Assembly: GCA_018055005.1 (NCBI GenBank)
Contig: JAGPIM010000003.1
Location: 1-39,921 of the forward strand
Origin: Laribacter sp.
GTDB lineage: Bacteria > Pseudomonadota > Gammaproteobacteria > Burkholderiales > Aquaspirillaceae
DNA length: 39,921 nucleotides
Reading direction: 5' to 3'
Under the pieces are notes generated by a model. The model was not told the origin of the DNA. It worked only from the letters and a program-made list of their open reading frames with translations, and did not search any database. Positions within the stretch are counted from its first letter, which is position 1. Every line of letters begins with the position of its first letter. The translations under genes were made by a program, and so were the position numbers. Positions 28,796 through 39,488 of this stretch are shown piece by piece.

Positions 28796-29549
28796 CTGTC
28801 ACGTTCAGTGCATGGCATTTGATTTTTTCATCCGCTCCAGGGATGCATGCGCAGCATGTGGTTGCAGGGTGACTGGTTGGGATCTGTCTGGGTCATCCGC
28901 AGATAATCTCGCGCGCGGACCTGTTCCCACCATAAAGAAACCTGCAGCTGCTTCCTCCCGATCCGGGCAGGGAGCCGCTGCAATGCTTTGTTCAGAATCT
29001 TCCTGTCATCCTGAGTGGCCGCCCGACCCGGGACCTGCGCGGCAGTAACGGCCGGATTGCTGAAGGATGCCGTTGCCGTCAGCCGGGAGCGGTTCAGTCA
29101 CGGCGAAACCGGCCAGTATCCGGACCGACGCGACATATCAGGAAGGCATTCCGGCTGGACCACCCTACGGTCAGCAACGGATCAGGCCAGCGGAGTGGTC
29201 GCAGCACCGGATGCATGCCGAAAGCGACCAGACCCGGTTTCGCGGCAGCCATGGTCATCTGCCAGCATTCAGCCCGTCCCTGGATGCTCCAGATCGTAAA
29301 GTTTCCCGGTTGTTGAACAGCAAGCGGTCACGAAGCTTGAATGGTTTGCTGACGGGGGCACGTCATGCTGGTTTCGGCACCATCGCGGTATGGCGATAGC
29401 ATCCTGGTAATACAGAGTCCCCGTGCATCAGCATGCGGTCCGTATCTGGGGCAAGTCGTAATCAGGACATGCTGCCATGCACGATTACTCCATATTTCAT
29501 GGTTATGATGATGTATTGTTTTTGATGCTTTAAAGATAATCGGTGGATC
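28796..29549. other. Long intergenic region with no supportable gene
   Basis: About 750 bases lie between radC and mdtA. Plus-strand open frames of 94-110 codons exist here (for example 29067-29399), but their translations show no domain or family pattern, and I see no tRNA, terminator or repeat. The last 100 bases are AT-rich and include GATAAT near 29536, a possible promoter element for mdtA. The rest could be decayed sequence or an unrecognised RNA. Confidence 0.4.
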
Positions 29550-30737
29550 ATGAGCGGACTGGGCGGCAAACGAATCTCGATGTCAAAGCGAGGCCTCTGG
29601 GTGGTGGCTGGTAGCGTATTGCTGGCCGGAATGATCGGAGGCCTGGCTGCGATTCGGCACAAGACACCAGAAAAAGGCGAGCGCAGTCCGGTCGTCGCGG
29701 TGGCGCCGGTGATCAAGGCGGATATGCCGGTGACGCTCGGCAGCCTTGGTACCATCACTGCCAGCCAGACCGTCACGGTTCGCAGCCGGGTGGATGGACA
29801 GCTGGAAAAACTGCATTTCGAAGACGGGCAGGAAGTTCGCGCCGGGCAACTGCTGGCCGAGCTGGATCCCCGTCCGTTCCAGGCGCAGTTGTTGCAGGCT
29901 CAGGGACAACTGCAAAAGGACGAAGCCCTGCTGGCCAACGCCCGGCTGGATCTGGCACGTTACCGGCAGTTGCAGCAGCAGGATTCGATCGCCCGCCAGC
30001 AGGTAGAAACCCAGGCTGCACTGGTGCAGCAGTACGAGGGTACGGTCAAGGTCGACCAGGGACTGGTCGGAAACGCCCGGCTGCAACTGGAATATTCGCG
30101 GATTACCGCGCCGTTTTCCGGCAGGCTGGGCATTCGCCAGGTTGATCCGGGCAACCTGATTCACGCGACGGATACCAACGGGCTGGTCAGCATGACGCGC
30201 ATCCGGCCGATCAATGTGGCGTTTTCCGTGCCGGAAACCCGGCTGGGCGAGGTCACGGCGGCCATGGGTACGGCCGGCCAGCAGCCTTTGCTGATTGAGG
30301 TGTGGGACCGGGACCGGCACACCCGGCTCGGCAGCGGCAAGTTGCTGGCGCTCGACAACCAGGTCAATGCCACCAATGGCAGTGTCGCCATCAAGGGTGA
30401 ACTGGCCAACGAGGACGGCAGCCTGTTTCCCAACCAGTTCGTCAATGTCAGTCTGCAACTGGGTACTTTGTTCGGTGCGACAGTCGTGCCGGAGTCGGCC
30501 GTACAGACCGGGCGTGACGGCAGCTATGTCTATGTGGTGCAGGCAGGAGGCACGGCGGCCATGAAACCCGTGCGGATTCTGCACAAGGATGGTGAGCGGG
30601 TCGCGGTGGCCGGTGAGGTGCAGCCGGGCGAGCGGGTGATTGTCGACGGGCTGGACAAGGTACGGGACGGCCAGAACGTGAAGGTGGCCGATGGCCGCCG
30701 GCAAGACAAGACCCACGGCAAGAAGCAGGCTGGCTGA
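29550..30737 (+). CDS. mdtA: RND efflux periplasmic adaptor MdtA/MuxA
   Basis: This is the membrane fusion (HlyD-type) protein bridging the RND pumps to the outer-membrane channel. It has 395 residues with an N-terminal membrane anchor (GLWVVAGSVLLAGMIGGLAAI). The lipoyl/barrel part has VRSRVDGQLEKLHFEDGQEVRAGQLLAELDP, and an alpha-hairpin follows (QLLQAQGQLQKDEALLANARLDLARYRQL). RITAPFSGRLGIRQVDPGNLI is typical of MdtA. The start is ATG 29550 with a weak GGTGG site; ATG 29580 is an alternative. mdtB begins nine bases after the stop. Confidence 0.94.
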   Translation: MSGLGGKRISMSKRGLWVVAGSVLLAGMIGGLAAIRHKTPEKGERSPVVAVAPVIKADMPVTLGSLGTITASQTVTVRSRVDGQLEKLHFEDGQEVRAGQLLAELDPRPFQAQLLQAQGQLQKDEALLANARLDLARYRQLQQQDSIARQQVETQAALVQQYEGTVKVDQGLVGNARLQLEYSRITAPFSGRLGIRQVDPGNLIHATDTNGLVSMTRIRPINVAFSVPETRLGEVTAAMGTAGQQPLLIEVWDRDRHTRLGSGKLLALDNQVNATNGSVAIKGELANEDGSLFPNQFVNVSLQLGTLFGATVVPESAVQTGRDGSYVYVVQAGGTAAMKPVRILHKDGERVAVAGEVQPGERVIVDGLDKVRDGQNVKVADGRRQDKTHGKKQAG

Positions 30738-30746
30738 GCGCGCAGC

Positions 30747-33700
30747 ATGAATCCGTCACGCCTGTTCATCGAGCGCCCGATTGCCACCACCTTGCTGATG
30801 GTGGCGCTGTTTCTGGTGGGGGCCATGTCGTACCGGCTGCTGCCGGTATCGGCCCTGCCGGAAGTCGACTACCCCACTATCCAGGTGGTCACCCTTTACC
30901 CCGGTGGCAGTCCCGACGTAATCGCCACCACCATTACCGCACCGCTGGAGCGACAGTTTGGCCAGATGCCGGGATTGCTGCAGATGTCGTCGTCCAGTTC
31001 GGGCGGCGCCTCGGTCATTACCCTGCAATTTGCGCTGGACCTGAATCTGGATGTGGCAGAACAGGAGGTGCAGGCCGCCATCAACGCTGCCGCCACCCTC
31101 CTGCCTGTCGACCTGCCCAGCCCGCCGATTTACAGCAAGGTCAATCCGGCCGATGCCCCGATCCTGACCCTGGCCGTCACCTCGGCAACCCTGCCGGCCA
31201 CGGAGCTGGTCGACCTGGTGGATACCCGGGTATCGCAGAAGATTGCCCAGATTTCAGGCGTAGGGCAGGTCAACCTGAACGGGGCGCTCAAGCCGGCCGT
31301 GCGTATCCAGGTCAACACCGTGGCGCTGGCCGCACGCGGGCTGACCCTGGAGGACATCCGCACCGCAGTAACTGCGGCCAACGTGAACCAGGCCAAGGGT
31401 GAACTCGACAGCGCCACCCGCGCCCGCATCATCGATGCCAACGACCAGCTCAAGAGCCCTGATGACTACCGCCGCATCGTGCTCGGCTACCAGAACGGCG
31501 CCGCCCTTCGCTTGCAGGATGTGGCACGGGTCAGCTCCGCACCGGAAAACCTGCGGCTCGGTGCCTGGGCCGGGCGTGAACCGGCTGTCATCATCAATGT
31601 CCAGCGCCAGCCCGGTGCCAATGTGATCGCCGTGGCCGACGAGATCAAGACCCTGTTGCCCAGGCTCCAGTCCACCCTGCCGGAGTCGGTTCACCTGCGG
31701 GTGCTGAACGACCGCACGGTGACGGTGCAGGCTTCCGTCAGCGAGGTGCGGTTCGAGCTGGTCCTGGCCATCGTGCTGGTAGTACTGGTGATTTTCCTGT
31801 TCCTGCGCAACGGCACCGCTACACTGATTCCGGCGGTGGCCGTGCCGTTGTCGCTGGTCGGCACGTTTGCCGTCATGTATCTGGCCGGGTTTTCCATCAA
31901 TAACCTGACCATGATGGCGCTGACCATCGCCACTGGCTTTGTGGTTGACGATGCCATCGTGATGATCGAAAACATCAGCCGCTACCTCGAAGAGGGCGAT
32001 TCTCCGTTGCAGGCCGCGCTCAAAGGGTCCGGCCAGATCGCCTTCACCATCATCTCGCTGACCCTGTCGCTGGTGGCGGTGCTGATTCCGCTCTTGTTCA
32101 TGGGCGATGTGATCGGCCGGCTGTTCCGCGAGTTTTCGGTCACGCTGGCAGCTTCGATCCTGATTTCAGCGGCCATTTCGCTGACGCTGACTCCCATGAT
32201 GTGCGCCTGGCTGCTCAAGGCGCAGTCGCATCACCCGGTTCACGGCATTCATGCCTGGAGCGAGCGCCTGTTCGAGTCCACCTTGCAAGGCTATGGCCGG
32301 GCGCTGGGCTGGGTGCTCGACCGGCAGCGGCCGGTGCTGTGGCTGGCGCTGTCGACGCTGCTGGTGACCGGCCTTCTCTACATCATCATCCCCAAGGGCT
32401 TTTTCCCGGTGCAGGATACCGGCGTGCTGCAGGCTGTGACCGAAATGCGCCAGACCGTGTCGTTCGACAGGATGGCCAGCCAGCAGCAGGCAGTCAGCGA
32501 GGCGATCCGGCATGACCCGGATGTGGCGGAAGTGGCGTCGTTTGTCGGCGTGGACGGTACCAATGCCACTCTCAATACCGGCCGGCTGCTGATCGTGCTG
32601 AAACCGAAGGCCGAACGTGACGATGCAGCCAGCGTGATCGCACGGCTGCAAGAGCGCGTGGCGGCAGTGCCGGGGGTGAACCTGTACGTGCAGCCAGTGC
32701 AGGACATCACGCTGGACGCCAGCCTGAGCCGCACGCTCTACCGGCTGACCCTGCAAGCCACTTCGCCCGGGCAGCTGTCGCGCTGGGTGCCGGCATTCGT
32801 GGAACGACTGCAGCAGGAAGCGGTGTTGAAGGACGTGACCAGCGACTGGATGGACCAGGGCGGTCAGGCCTACATCACGGTCAACCGCGACAAGGCTGCC
32901 AGCCTCGGCATCAGCATGGCAGCGGTGGACAATGCGCTTTACGATGCTTTCGGCCAGCGGCTGATTTCCACCATCTTTACCCAGACCAACCAGTATCGTG
33001 TGGTGCTGGAGGCCGATCTGGCCCTGCGGGACCCGTCCCTGTCGCTGCGGCAGACCTATGTGCCGACCGCCAGCGGCCCCGTATCGCTGGAGACATTTGC
33101 CCGGGTTGATACGCGTGCCACGCCGCTGGCGATCAACCACCTCGGACAGTTTCCCACCGCGACCGTGTCTTTCAATGTGGCAGACGGTGCCTCACTCAGC
33201 GCAGCCGTGCGGGCGATCACCCAGGCCCGGGCCGATGCCGGGCTGCCGGACGAACTGGTGCTGCAATACCAGGGCGCCACGCTGGCCTTCCAGAGTTCGC
33301 TCGGCAGCACGCTGTGGCTGGTGCTGGCGGCGATCGTCACCATGTACATCGTGCTCGGCGTCCTGTACGAGAGCTACATCCATCCGGTCACCATCCTGTC
33401 GACGCTGCCCTCGGCCGGCATCGGTGCCTTGCTGGCCTTGCTGCTGTGTGGCAAGCCGCTCGACCTGATCGGGCTGATCGGCATCCTCCTCCTGATCGGC
33501 ATCGTCAAGAAAAACGCCATCATGATGGTGGACTTTGCGCTGGAGGCCGAGCGTGAGCAGGGCATGGCGCCGCGCGACGCCATTTACCAGGCGTGCCTGC
33601 TGCGCTTGCGGCCGATCCTGATGACGACCATGGCCGCATTGTTCGGGGCACTGCCGCTGCTGGCCGGCAACGGCATGGGCGAGGAGCTGCGCTCCCCTCT

Positions 33701-33812
33701 CGGCATCACGCTGGTGGGCGGCCTGCTGTTCAGCCAGGTGCTGACGCTCTTTACCACGCCGGTGATCTACCTGTTCTTTGACCGGCTGACCCTGCGCCGG
33801 CCGGCCCGCTGA
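30747..33812 (+). CDS. mdtB: RND multidrug efflux pump subunit MdtB/MuxB
   Basis: This is an inner-membrane proton-driven pump of the HAE1 family with 1021 residues and the usual 12 membrane helices and two large periplasmic loops. The opening [19 protein letters not shown] and [26 protein letters not shown] match MdtB. Proton-relay aspartates are Asp401-Asp402 in [13 protein letters not shown], and the matching lysine is in [17 protein letters not shown]. With MdtC it forms a heterotrimeric pump. It is followed after 14 bases by mdtC. Confidence 0.96.
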   Translation: MNPSRLFIERPIATTLLMVALFLVGAMSYRLLPVSALPEVDYPTIQVVTLYPGGSPDVIATTITAPLERQFGQMPGLLQMSSSSSGGASVITLQFALDLNLDVAEQEVQAAINAAATLLPVDLPSPPIYSKVNPADAPILTLAVTSATLPATELVDLVDTRVSQKIAQISGVGQVNLNGALKPAVRIQVNTVALAARGLTLEDIRTAVTAANVNQAKGELDSATRARIIDANDQLKSPDDYRRIVLGYQNGAALRLQDVARVSSAPENLRLGAWAGREPAVIINVQRQPGANVIAVADEIKTLLPRLQSTLPESVHLRVLNDRTVTVQASVSEVRFELVLAIVLVVLVIFLFLRNGTATLIPAVAVPLSLVGTFAVMYLAGFSINNLTMMALTIATGFVVDDAIVMIENISRYLEEGDSPLQAALKGSGQIAFTIISLTLSLVAVLIPLLFMGDVIGRLFREFSVTLAASILISAAISLTLTPMMCAWLLKAQSHHPVHGIHAWSERLFESTLQGYGRALGWVLDRQRPVLWLALSTLLVTGLLYIIIPKGFFPVQDTGVLQAVTEMRQTVSFDRMASQQQAVSEAIRHDPDVAEVASFVGVDGTNATLNTGRLLIVLKPKAERDDAASVIARLQERVAAVPGVNLYVQPVQDITLDASLSRTLYRLTLQATSPGQLSRWVPAFVERLQQEAVLKDVTSDWMDQGGQAYITVNRDKAASLGISMAAVDNALYDAFGQRLISTIFTQTNQYRVVLEADLALRDPSLSLRQTYVPTASGPVSLETFARVDTRATPLAINHLGQFPTATVSFNVADGASLSAAVRAITQARADAGLPDELVLQYQGATLAFQSSLGSTLWLVLAAIVTMYIVLGVLYESYIHPVTILSTLPSAGIGALLALLLCGKPLDLIGLIGILLLIGIVKKNAIMMVDFALEAEREQGMAPRDAIYQACLLRLRPILMTTMAALFGALPLLAGNGMGEELRSPLGITLVGGLLFSQVLTLFTTPVIYLFFDRLTLRRPAR

Positions 33813-33826
33813 TCCGGAGAACCGAC

Positions 33827-36800
33827 ATGTTTCCCTCCGGCGTATTCATCCAGCGGCCTGTGGCCACCACCCTGCTGACGTTGGCAGTGATGCTGGCCGG
33901 ACTGGTGGCCTTTCTGTGGCTACCGGTGGCGCCGCTGCCCCAGATTGATTTTCCGACCCTCAGCGTGTCAGCGAAACTGCCCGGTGCCAGCCCGGAAACC
34001 ATGGCGGCGACGGTCGCCACGCCACTGGAGCGTACGCTCGGGCGGATCGCCGGCATTACCGAAATGACCTCGACCAGCACGCTCGGCGCGACCAGCATCA
34101 CCCTGCAGTTTGATCTGGACCGGGACATCAACGGCGCAGCCCGCGACGTGCAGGCCGCCATCAATGCCGCACGTACGCTGCTGCCCAGCGGCATGCCGTC
34201 CAATCCGAGCTATCGCAAGGTCAATCCGGCCGATTCGCCGATCATGATCCTGGCCATGACCTCGAAGACCCTGACGCCCAGCCAGATGTATGACGCAGCA
34301 GATTCGGTGCTGGGGCAGAAGCTGGCGCAGGTAGAAGGCATCGGTAATGTCATCATCGGCGGCGGGGCGCAGCCGGCGGTGCGGGTGGATGTCAATCCGG
34401 CGCAGCTGGCGCAATACGGGCTGGCGCTGGAAGACGTCCGCAGCGCGATTGCCGGCAGTAACCTCAAGCGCCCGCTGGGCGTGCTCGACAGCGCAGAGCG
34501 ACACTGGCAGGTGCAGACCAACGATGCCCTGAAAACCGCCCGCGATTACCTGCCGGTGATCGTGTCCTACCGCCACGGTGCGCCGGTGCGGCTGGCGCAA
34601 GTGGCTGGTGTCAGCGATTCGGTACTGGACATCCGCACGGCGGGCCGGCTCGGACGCGAACCGGCGGTGATGCTGATCCTCTTCAAGCAGCCGGGCGCCA
34701 ACATCATCGAAACGGTCGAGCGGGTGCGGGCACTGATGCCGCAGTTGCAGGCGTGGCTGCCGGCGGCGATTGAATTGCAGGTGGTGTCGGACCGCACGCC
34801 CACGATCCGCGCTGCCCTGCGCGAAGTGGAGAAAACCCTCGCGCTGTCGGTGGGGCTGGTGGTGCTGGTGGTGGCGCTGTTCCTGAAAAGCGGGCGGGCA
34901 GTGGCGATTCCGGCCATTTCGGTGCCGGTCAGCCTGTTGGGGACGCTGGCCGGCATGTATCTGTGCGGCTATTCACTCAATACCCTGAGCCTGATGGCGC
35001 TGACGGTGGCGACCGGGTTCGTGGTCGATGACACCATCGTGGTGCTGGAAAACATCACGCGTTATCTGGAAGAGGGCATGGCACCGCTGGAAGCCGCCCG
35101 CCGCGGGGTTCGCGAGGTCGGGTTTACCGTGGTGTCGATGAGCCTGTCGCTGATTGCAGTGTTCATTCCAGTGCTACTGATGGGCGGCATCATCGGCCGT
35201 CTGTTCCGCGAGTTTGCCGTCACCCTGTCGGTGGCCATCCTGATTTCCATGCTGGTATCGCTGGCAACTACGCCCATGCTGTGTGCCCGCTGGTTGCGGC
35301 CAGTGCCGGCGACCACGGGCGAGCCGTCGCGGCGCGAGCGTTTCTGGCTTGGCTTGCGTAATGGCTATCACGCCAGCCTGGAGTGGTCTGTCAGCCACGG
35401 GCGAACCATGCTGCTGCTTCTGGCGGGCGTCGTGGCGCTGAACGTGTTTCTCTACATGGTGGTGCCCAAGGGCTTTTTCCCGCAGCAGGATACCGGCCGC
35501 CTGAACGGCCTGATCAAGGCGGATCAGGAAATTTCCTTCGATGCCATGAAAGACAAGCTGGACCGGCTGGTGGCCATCGTGCAGCGTGATCCGGCCGTGG
35601 ACAAGGTAGTGGCCTTTACCGGTGGCGGACAGCGCAATACCGGCAACATGTTCGTGACCCTGAAGCCGGCAGCAGTCCGTCAGGTGCCAGCCGACGCGGT
35701 GATTGCCCGTCTGCGCAAAGCAACGGCGCGGGTGGCCGGGGTGCAGCTGTTGTTGCAGTCGGTACAGGATATCCGCATGGGCGGGCGCAGCAGCGGTGCC
35801 CAGTACCAGTACACCTTGCAGGGTGACCAGCTTGACACGCTGCGTGCCGCCAGCCAGCAGGTGTTCCGTGCCATTCAGTCGGTGCCGGTGGTGACGGATG
35901 TCAACAGCGACCAGGAGATCAAGGGCGGGCAGGTGTATCTGACCTTTGACCGGGATGCCATGGCACGGTTGGGCGTGACCCAGCAGCAGGCAGATGCGGT
36001 ATTGCAGGACGCGTTTTCGCAGCGACAGATTTCCACCATTTTCAATCCGCTCAACCAGTATCACGTGGTGATGGGGGTGCCGGAATCGCAGTCCCGGCAT
36101 GAATCCGATCTGGACAATCTGCGCGTGATCAATGCCGGTGGTCAGGCCGTACCGCTGTCAGCCTTTGCCCGCTGGGAAACACGCAAGGCGGCACTGTCGG
36201 TTAATCATCAGGGACAGTTTGCCGCTTCGACCCTGTCATTTAACCTGCCGCCGGGGCATGCCCTCTCCGAGGCTGCCGAGGCGATTGCTGCCAAAGTGGA
36301 GGCACTCGGGCTGGGAACCAGTGTGCGGGGCAGCTTTCAGGGGACAGCCAAGGTGTTCCAGGAGTCGCTGTCCAACCAGCCGTGGCTGATTCTTGCGGCC
36401 ATCGTGGCAGTCTACATCGTGCTGGGCATGCTGTATGAAAGCCTGATCCACCCTTTCACCATCCTGTCCACGCTGCCGTCGGCCGGCGTGGGCGCCCTGC
36501 TGGCGCTGATGCTGGCCGGACAGGAGTTCAACGTCATTGCCCTGATCGGCATTCTGCTGCTGGTGGGGATCGTCAAGAAAAACGCCATCATGATGATCGA
36601 CTTTGCCATCAGCGCACAGCGCGACAAGGGGCTGACGCCCCGGGACGCCATTCTGGAGGCAGCCCGCCTGCGTTTCCGTCCCATCCTGATGACCACGCTG
36701 GCGGCGGTATTTGGTGCCATTCCGCTGGCGCTGGGGCAGGGCGACGGTGCCGAAATCCGGGCGCCACTGGGGATTTCCATCGTGGGCGGGCTGCTGGTCA

Positions 36801-36919
36801 GCCAGCTCCTCACGCTCTACACCACACCGGTGATGTATCTCTACCTTGACCGTTTCCGGCTCTGGCTGGACAGAACATGCAGACCGGGCCGGGCGGGCCG
36901 TGCAGGAGAAACATCATGA
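33827..36919 (+). CDS. mdtC: RND multidrug efflux pump subunit MdtC/MuxC
   Basis: This is the partner RND pump with 1030 residues. It is MdtC-like: FIQRPVATTLLTLAVMLAGL, PVAPLPQIDFPTLSVSAKLPGASPETM, and IAGITEMTSTSTLGATSITLQFDLDRDINGAARDVQAAI. The relay pair is Asp401-Asp402 in FVVDDTIVVLENI, and the second half has [13 protein letters not shown]. In the E. coli pair MdtB and MdtC work together. It starts with ATG 33827 after GGAG (33816). Its stop overlaps the start of the outer-membrane factor (ATGA). Confidence 0.96.
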   Translation: MFPSGVFIQRPVATTLLTLAVMLAGLVAFLWLPVAPLPQIDFPTLSVSAKLPGASPETMAATVATPLERTLGRIAGITEMTSTSTLGATSITLQFDLDRDINGAARDVQAAINAARTLLPSGMPSNPSYRKVNPADSPIMILAMTSKTLTPSQMYDAADSVLGQKLAQVEGIGNVIIGGGAQPAVRVDVNPAQLAQYGLALEDVRSAIAGSNLKRPLGVLDSAERHWQVQTNDALKTARDYLPVIVSYRHGAPVRLAQVAGVSDSVLDIRTAGRLGREPAVMLILFKQPGANIIETVERVRALMPQLQAWLPAAIELQVVSDRTPTIRAALREVEKTLALSVGLVVLVVALFLKSGRAVAIPAISVPVSLLGTLAGMYLCGYSLNTLSLMALTVATGFVVDDTIVVLENITRYLEEGMAPLEAARRGVREVGFTVVSMSLSLIAVFIPVLLMGGIIGRLFREFAVTLSVAILISMLVSLATTPMLCARWLRPVPATTGEPSRRERFWLGLRNGYHASLEWSVSHGRTMLLLLAGVVALNVFLYMVVPKGFFPQQDTGRLNGLIKADQEISFDAMKDKLDRLVAIVQRDPAVDKVVAFTGGGQRNTGNMFVTLKPAAVRQVPADAVIARLRKATARVAGVQLLLQSVQDIRMGGRSSGAQYQYTLQGDQLDTLRAASQQVFRAIQSVPVVTDVNSDQEIKGGQVYLTFDRDAMARLGVTQQQADAVLQDAFSQRQISTIFNPLNQYHVVMGVPESQSRHESDLDNLRVINAGGQAVPLSAFARWETRKAALSVNHQGQFAASTLSFNLPPGHALSEAAEAIAAKVEALGLGTSVRGSFQGTAKVFQESLSNQPWLILAAIVAVYIVLGMLYESLIHPFTILSTLPSAGVGALLALMLAGQEFNVIALIGILLLVGIVKKNAIMMIDFAISAQRDKGLTPRDAILEAARLRFRPILMTTLAAVFGAIPLALGQGDGAEIRAPLGISIVGGLLVSQLLTLYTTPVMYLYLDRFRLWLDRTCRPGRAGRAGETS

Positions 36920-38304
36920 AAATCGGGATGCGGCGGGCCGGACTGGCCGGGATGGCGTGTCTGCTGGGTGCCTGTGCCGTCGGGCCGGATTATGTGCCTC
37001 CCGGGACCAGTCTGCCGGCGCACTATGCCGGGGCAGGCCAGTGGGTGGCGGTGTCGGCTGCTGATCCGCTGGAGCGGGGGGACTGGTGGCGGGTGTTTGG
37101 TGACGCCCAGCTGGACCGGCTGATGCAGCAGATGGCCACGCAGAGTCCGGCCATTGCCCAGGCCGAAGCGCAGTACCGCGCTGCCGAAGCCGAGCTGCGG
37201 CTGGCCCAGGCCGCGTTCTGGCCATCGGCCGGGGTGGCTGCGGCCCGGACTCGCGGCGTGTCCCAGCCCGGCATGCCGGCGGCGACACAAGCCACTGTCA
37301 CTGGCACCGCCAGCTGGGAGGCGGATGTGTGGGGAGGCGTGCGCCGCTCGGTTGAATCAGGCCGGGCGCAGGCCGAGGCCGGCGCCGCCTTGCTGGAGGC
37401 CGCACGGCTGAGTGCACAGGTACAGCTTGCCAATGCCTATCTCCTGTGGGTGGTAGCGTCCTTCCAGCAGCGCGAGTTGCAAGTCAGCGAACAGGCGCTG
37501 GAGCAGGCACTGCGCATTACCCGCAACCAGTATGCGGCCGGGACGGCGGCAGCAGCGGATGTGGAGCTGGCCGTGTCGCAGTGGGAAACCGCCCGGGCGG
37601 CCCGGCTCGACAAGCAGTTGACTGTGGCGCAACTGGAACATGCGCTGGCTACGGCATCCGGCGCTTTCCGGCTGGAACTGGCATTACCGGCCAATTTGCC
37701 GGATGTGCCGGTGCTGGATGCTGGCGTACCGTCCACCTTGCTGACCCGGCGACCAGACATTCGGGCTGCCGAGAGAAACATGGCCGCTGCCAATGCCCGA
37801 ATCGGCGTTGCGCAGGCGGCTTTTTTCCCCAGCCTGACCCTGAATGCTTCGGTCGGCTACCGCGGCAGCAGTTTTGCCCATTTGCTGACAGTGCCGAACC
37901 GGATCTGGTCCGTCGGGCCGGAGGTGCTGGCCACCTTGCTGGATGGCGGTGCGCGGCGCGCCCAGGTTGACGTCGCGACTGCCAATTACCAGGGCACGGT
38001 TGCTGCGTATCAGCAGACGGTACTGGCGGCGTTTCAGGCAGTGGAAGACAACCTGTCGGCACAGGCGATCCTCGCTGAAGAGGAAAACCGCCAGCAGGCA
38101 GCACTGAATGCCGCCCGCAGGGCAGAGCAGATTGCCGGCAATCAGTACAAGGCCGGGACGGTAGGGTATCTGACAGTGCTGAATGCACAGAACCAGCGCA
38201 TCCAGGCTGAAAATGCCCTCTGGAACATCCGTGGACGACGCTATCAGGCGACGGTGGGGCTGATTGCGGCCGTGGGGGGCGAACTGAGTCGGCAGGTTTC
38301 ATAA
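36916..38304 (+). CDS. opmB: Outer-membrane efflux lipoprotein, OprM/NodT family (OpmB-like)
   Basis: This is a TolC-fold outer-membrane channel of 462 residues. The lipobox LLGAC puts the lipidated cysteine at residue 20, followed by AVGPDYVPP, the classical NodT-family start. Two outer-membrane-factor repeats follow, with long helices and RRPDIRAAERNMAAANARIGVAQAAFFPSLTLNAS in the middle, a block diagnostic for the family. The ATG at 36916 overlaps the mdtC stop and has CAGGAGAAAC upstream. It closes the mdtABC-opmB operon, the order of Pseudomonas muxABC-opmB. E. coli lacks a dedicated channel gene here and uses TolC. Confidence 0.93.
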   Translation: MKIGMRRAGLAGMACLLGACAVGPDYVPPGTSLPAHYAGAGQWVAVSAADPLERGDWWRVFGDAQLDRLMQQMATQSPAIAQAEAQYRAAEAELRLAQAAFWPSAGVAAARTRGVSQPGMPAATQATVTGTASWEADVWGGVRRSVESGRAQAEAGAALLEAARLSAQVQLANAYLLWVVASFQQRELQVSEQALEQALRITRNQYAAGTAAAADVELAVSQWETARAARLDKQLTVAQLEHALATASGAFRLELALPANLPDVPVLDAGVPSTLLTRRPDIRAAERNMAAANARIGVAQAAFFPSLTLNASVGYRGSSFAHLLTVPNRIWSVGPEVLATLLDGGARRAQVDVATANYQGTVAAYQQTVLAAFQAVEDNLSAQAILAEEENRQQAALNAARRAEQIAGNQYKAGTVGYLTVLNAQNQRIQAENALWNIRGRRYQATVGLIAAVGGELSRQVS

Positions 38305-38344
38305 TCCGACCTCCTCCCGACAAACCGTAGTAGTGAAAGCTCGG

Positions 38345-39301
38345 TGTTTAGTCCCAACTGTGTGCTGAATCTGATTGATCCTGAAGCGCTCAGGCTTTTT
38401 TGTCCAGTCTTTGCAGGCGAATTCACAGGGTGTCAGGCCCTTTGGGGTTTTCAATCGTCTGGCGATCAAAAAGGTCTGAAAATGGGCTTTCAGTTGCTCA
38501 TGCGTCTGGTAAAAGTAGCATTTCACCGTGGCGTCTTTGATGGTGCGATTCATGTGTCCCTCTTGTCCGGTCATTCATGGGCGACTCACTTGCGTGAGGC
38601 GACGCTCGATTCCATGGGCATGGCAGACATGATCAAACGGAACGCGCCCATTCCCTTCGGTTCCCTTGCGTACGGCAAACCGGATGCCGTTGTCCGTCAG
38701 GATCGTGTGGATTGCATGTATAAAGTACCAGTTCAAGGAGGCCGGACAGGAAATCATGAGTAATCAATCGCGTTGCCTGTGGATGGAGCCCGGCTTAGGC
38801 AAACTTTGACGCTCGGTCGATGGCCGCAAACAGGTAAAGCCTGCCCTCATCGGTCTGTGCTTCTGCAATGTCGATGTGAAAGTAGCCGGTCGGGCAGGTC
38901 TTGAATGTCTTCTTTGGCGGCTTATCGCCCTCAACACCCTGTAATCGTGACATGCCGTACCGTTGCAGGCATTGATGAAGGGATGAACGCGTCAAACGGG
39001 GGAATGCCTGAATCCAGAGGTAAGAGCGCATGGCGGCGAAACGCCACGATGGCTGCTTCCTCAAGCATCAGCACGGACGAGCGGACCTGCTTCGGTCCCA
39101 TGGGCGAATCCCGACCACTCTGCTACTGACGCCATTTGGCTACCGTCTTTGGGTTGATCCCATGCCGCGCTGCCAGTGCGTTCAGGCTCGCTTGGCTATG
39201 TTGTATTGCTCGACACACGCCTCTGTTGTTCGGGCGCTGTCCCATAGTTCATCCTTCCGTGGCTGGCTATAAATTACAACAGCACACCGCAGGACTAAAC
39301 A
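38345..39301 (-). mobile_element. Decayed IS481-family insertion sequence
   Basis: The element is bounded by imperfect inverted repeats. The left end on the plus strand (38345-38367) and the right end on the minus strand (39301-39280) both read TGTTTAGTCC, four or five variable bases, then GTGTGCTG. The 957-base length and TGT start fit the IS481 group. No target duplication is visible in the flanks (AGCTCGG on the left, GACTGCC on the right), consistent with age. It lies 40 bases after the mdtABC-opmB operon and 188 bases before the msrB stop. Confidence 0.8.
38347..39245 (-). pseudogene. IS481-family transposase remnant
   Basis: The pieces read in order on the minus strand. Helix-turn-helix part RAIQHSQASLNALAARHGINPKTVAKW, from ATG 39245, stopped by TAG at 39123-39125. 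LEEAAIVAFRRHALLPLD, then a frameshift near 39010-39020 to LTRSSLHQCLQRYGMSRL. GYFHIDIAEAQTDEGRLYLFAAIDRASKFA, stopped by TAA at 38795-38797. A further frameshift near 38715 to IHTILTDNG. TGA at 38575-38577 in place of a Trp codon. MNRTIKDATVK and the C-terminal part follow. The integrase-core aspartates (HIDIAE, LTDNG) are present. The third acidic residue, expected in GQ-V-E-R-MNRT, reads G here (GQEGHMNRT). At least two frameshifts and three stops make it non-functional. Confidence 0.85.
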
Positions 39302-39488
39302 GACTGCCAAATAGTCAGGCAATCGCAAGACCATGTAAACCCAGGATTTCTTTCCTTGTTGCCGGTATGGTTGACGGGGGCAGATCAGGGTGAATGAGTT
39401 CGGGGCATCACCATATATGGAGACGCTCCGAATGGCTGCAATTTCCAACCCTGTACACAGGGTTTTCAGTCGCTTTGAAAACCTGCGC

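Noticed and set aside
39447..39472. AACCCTG-TACA-CAGGGTT hairpin with four T near the msrB end
   Set aside because: The T-run is on the plus strand, whereas msrB is transcribed on the minus strand. No plus-strand gene ends there except the IS region.
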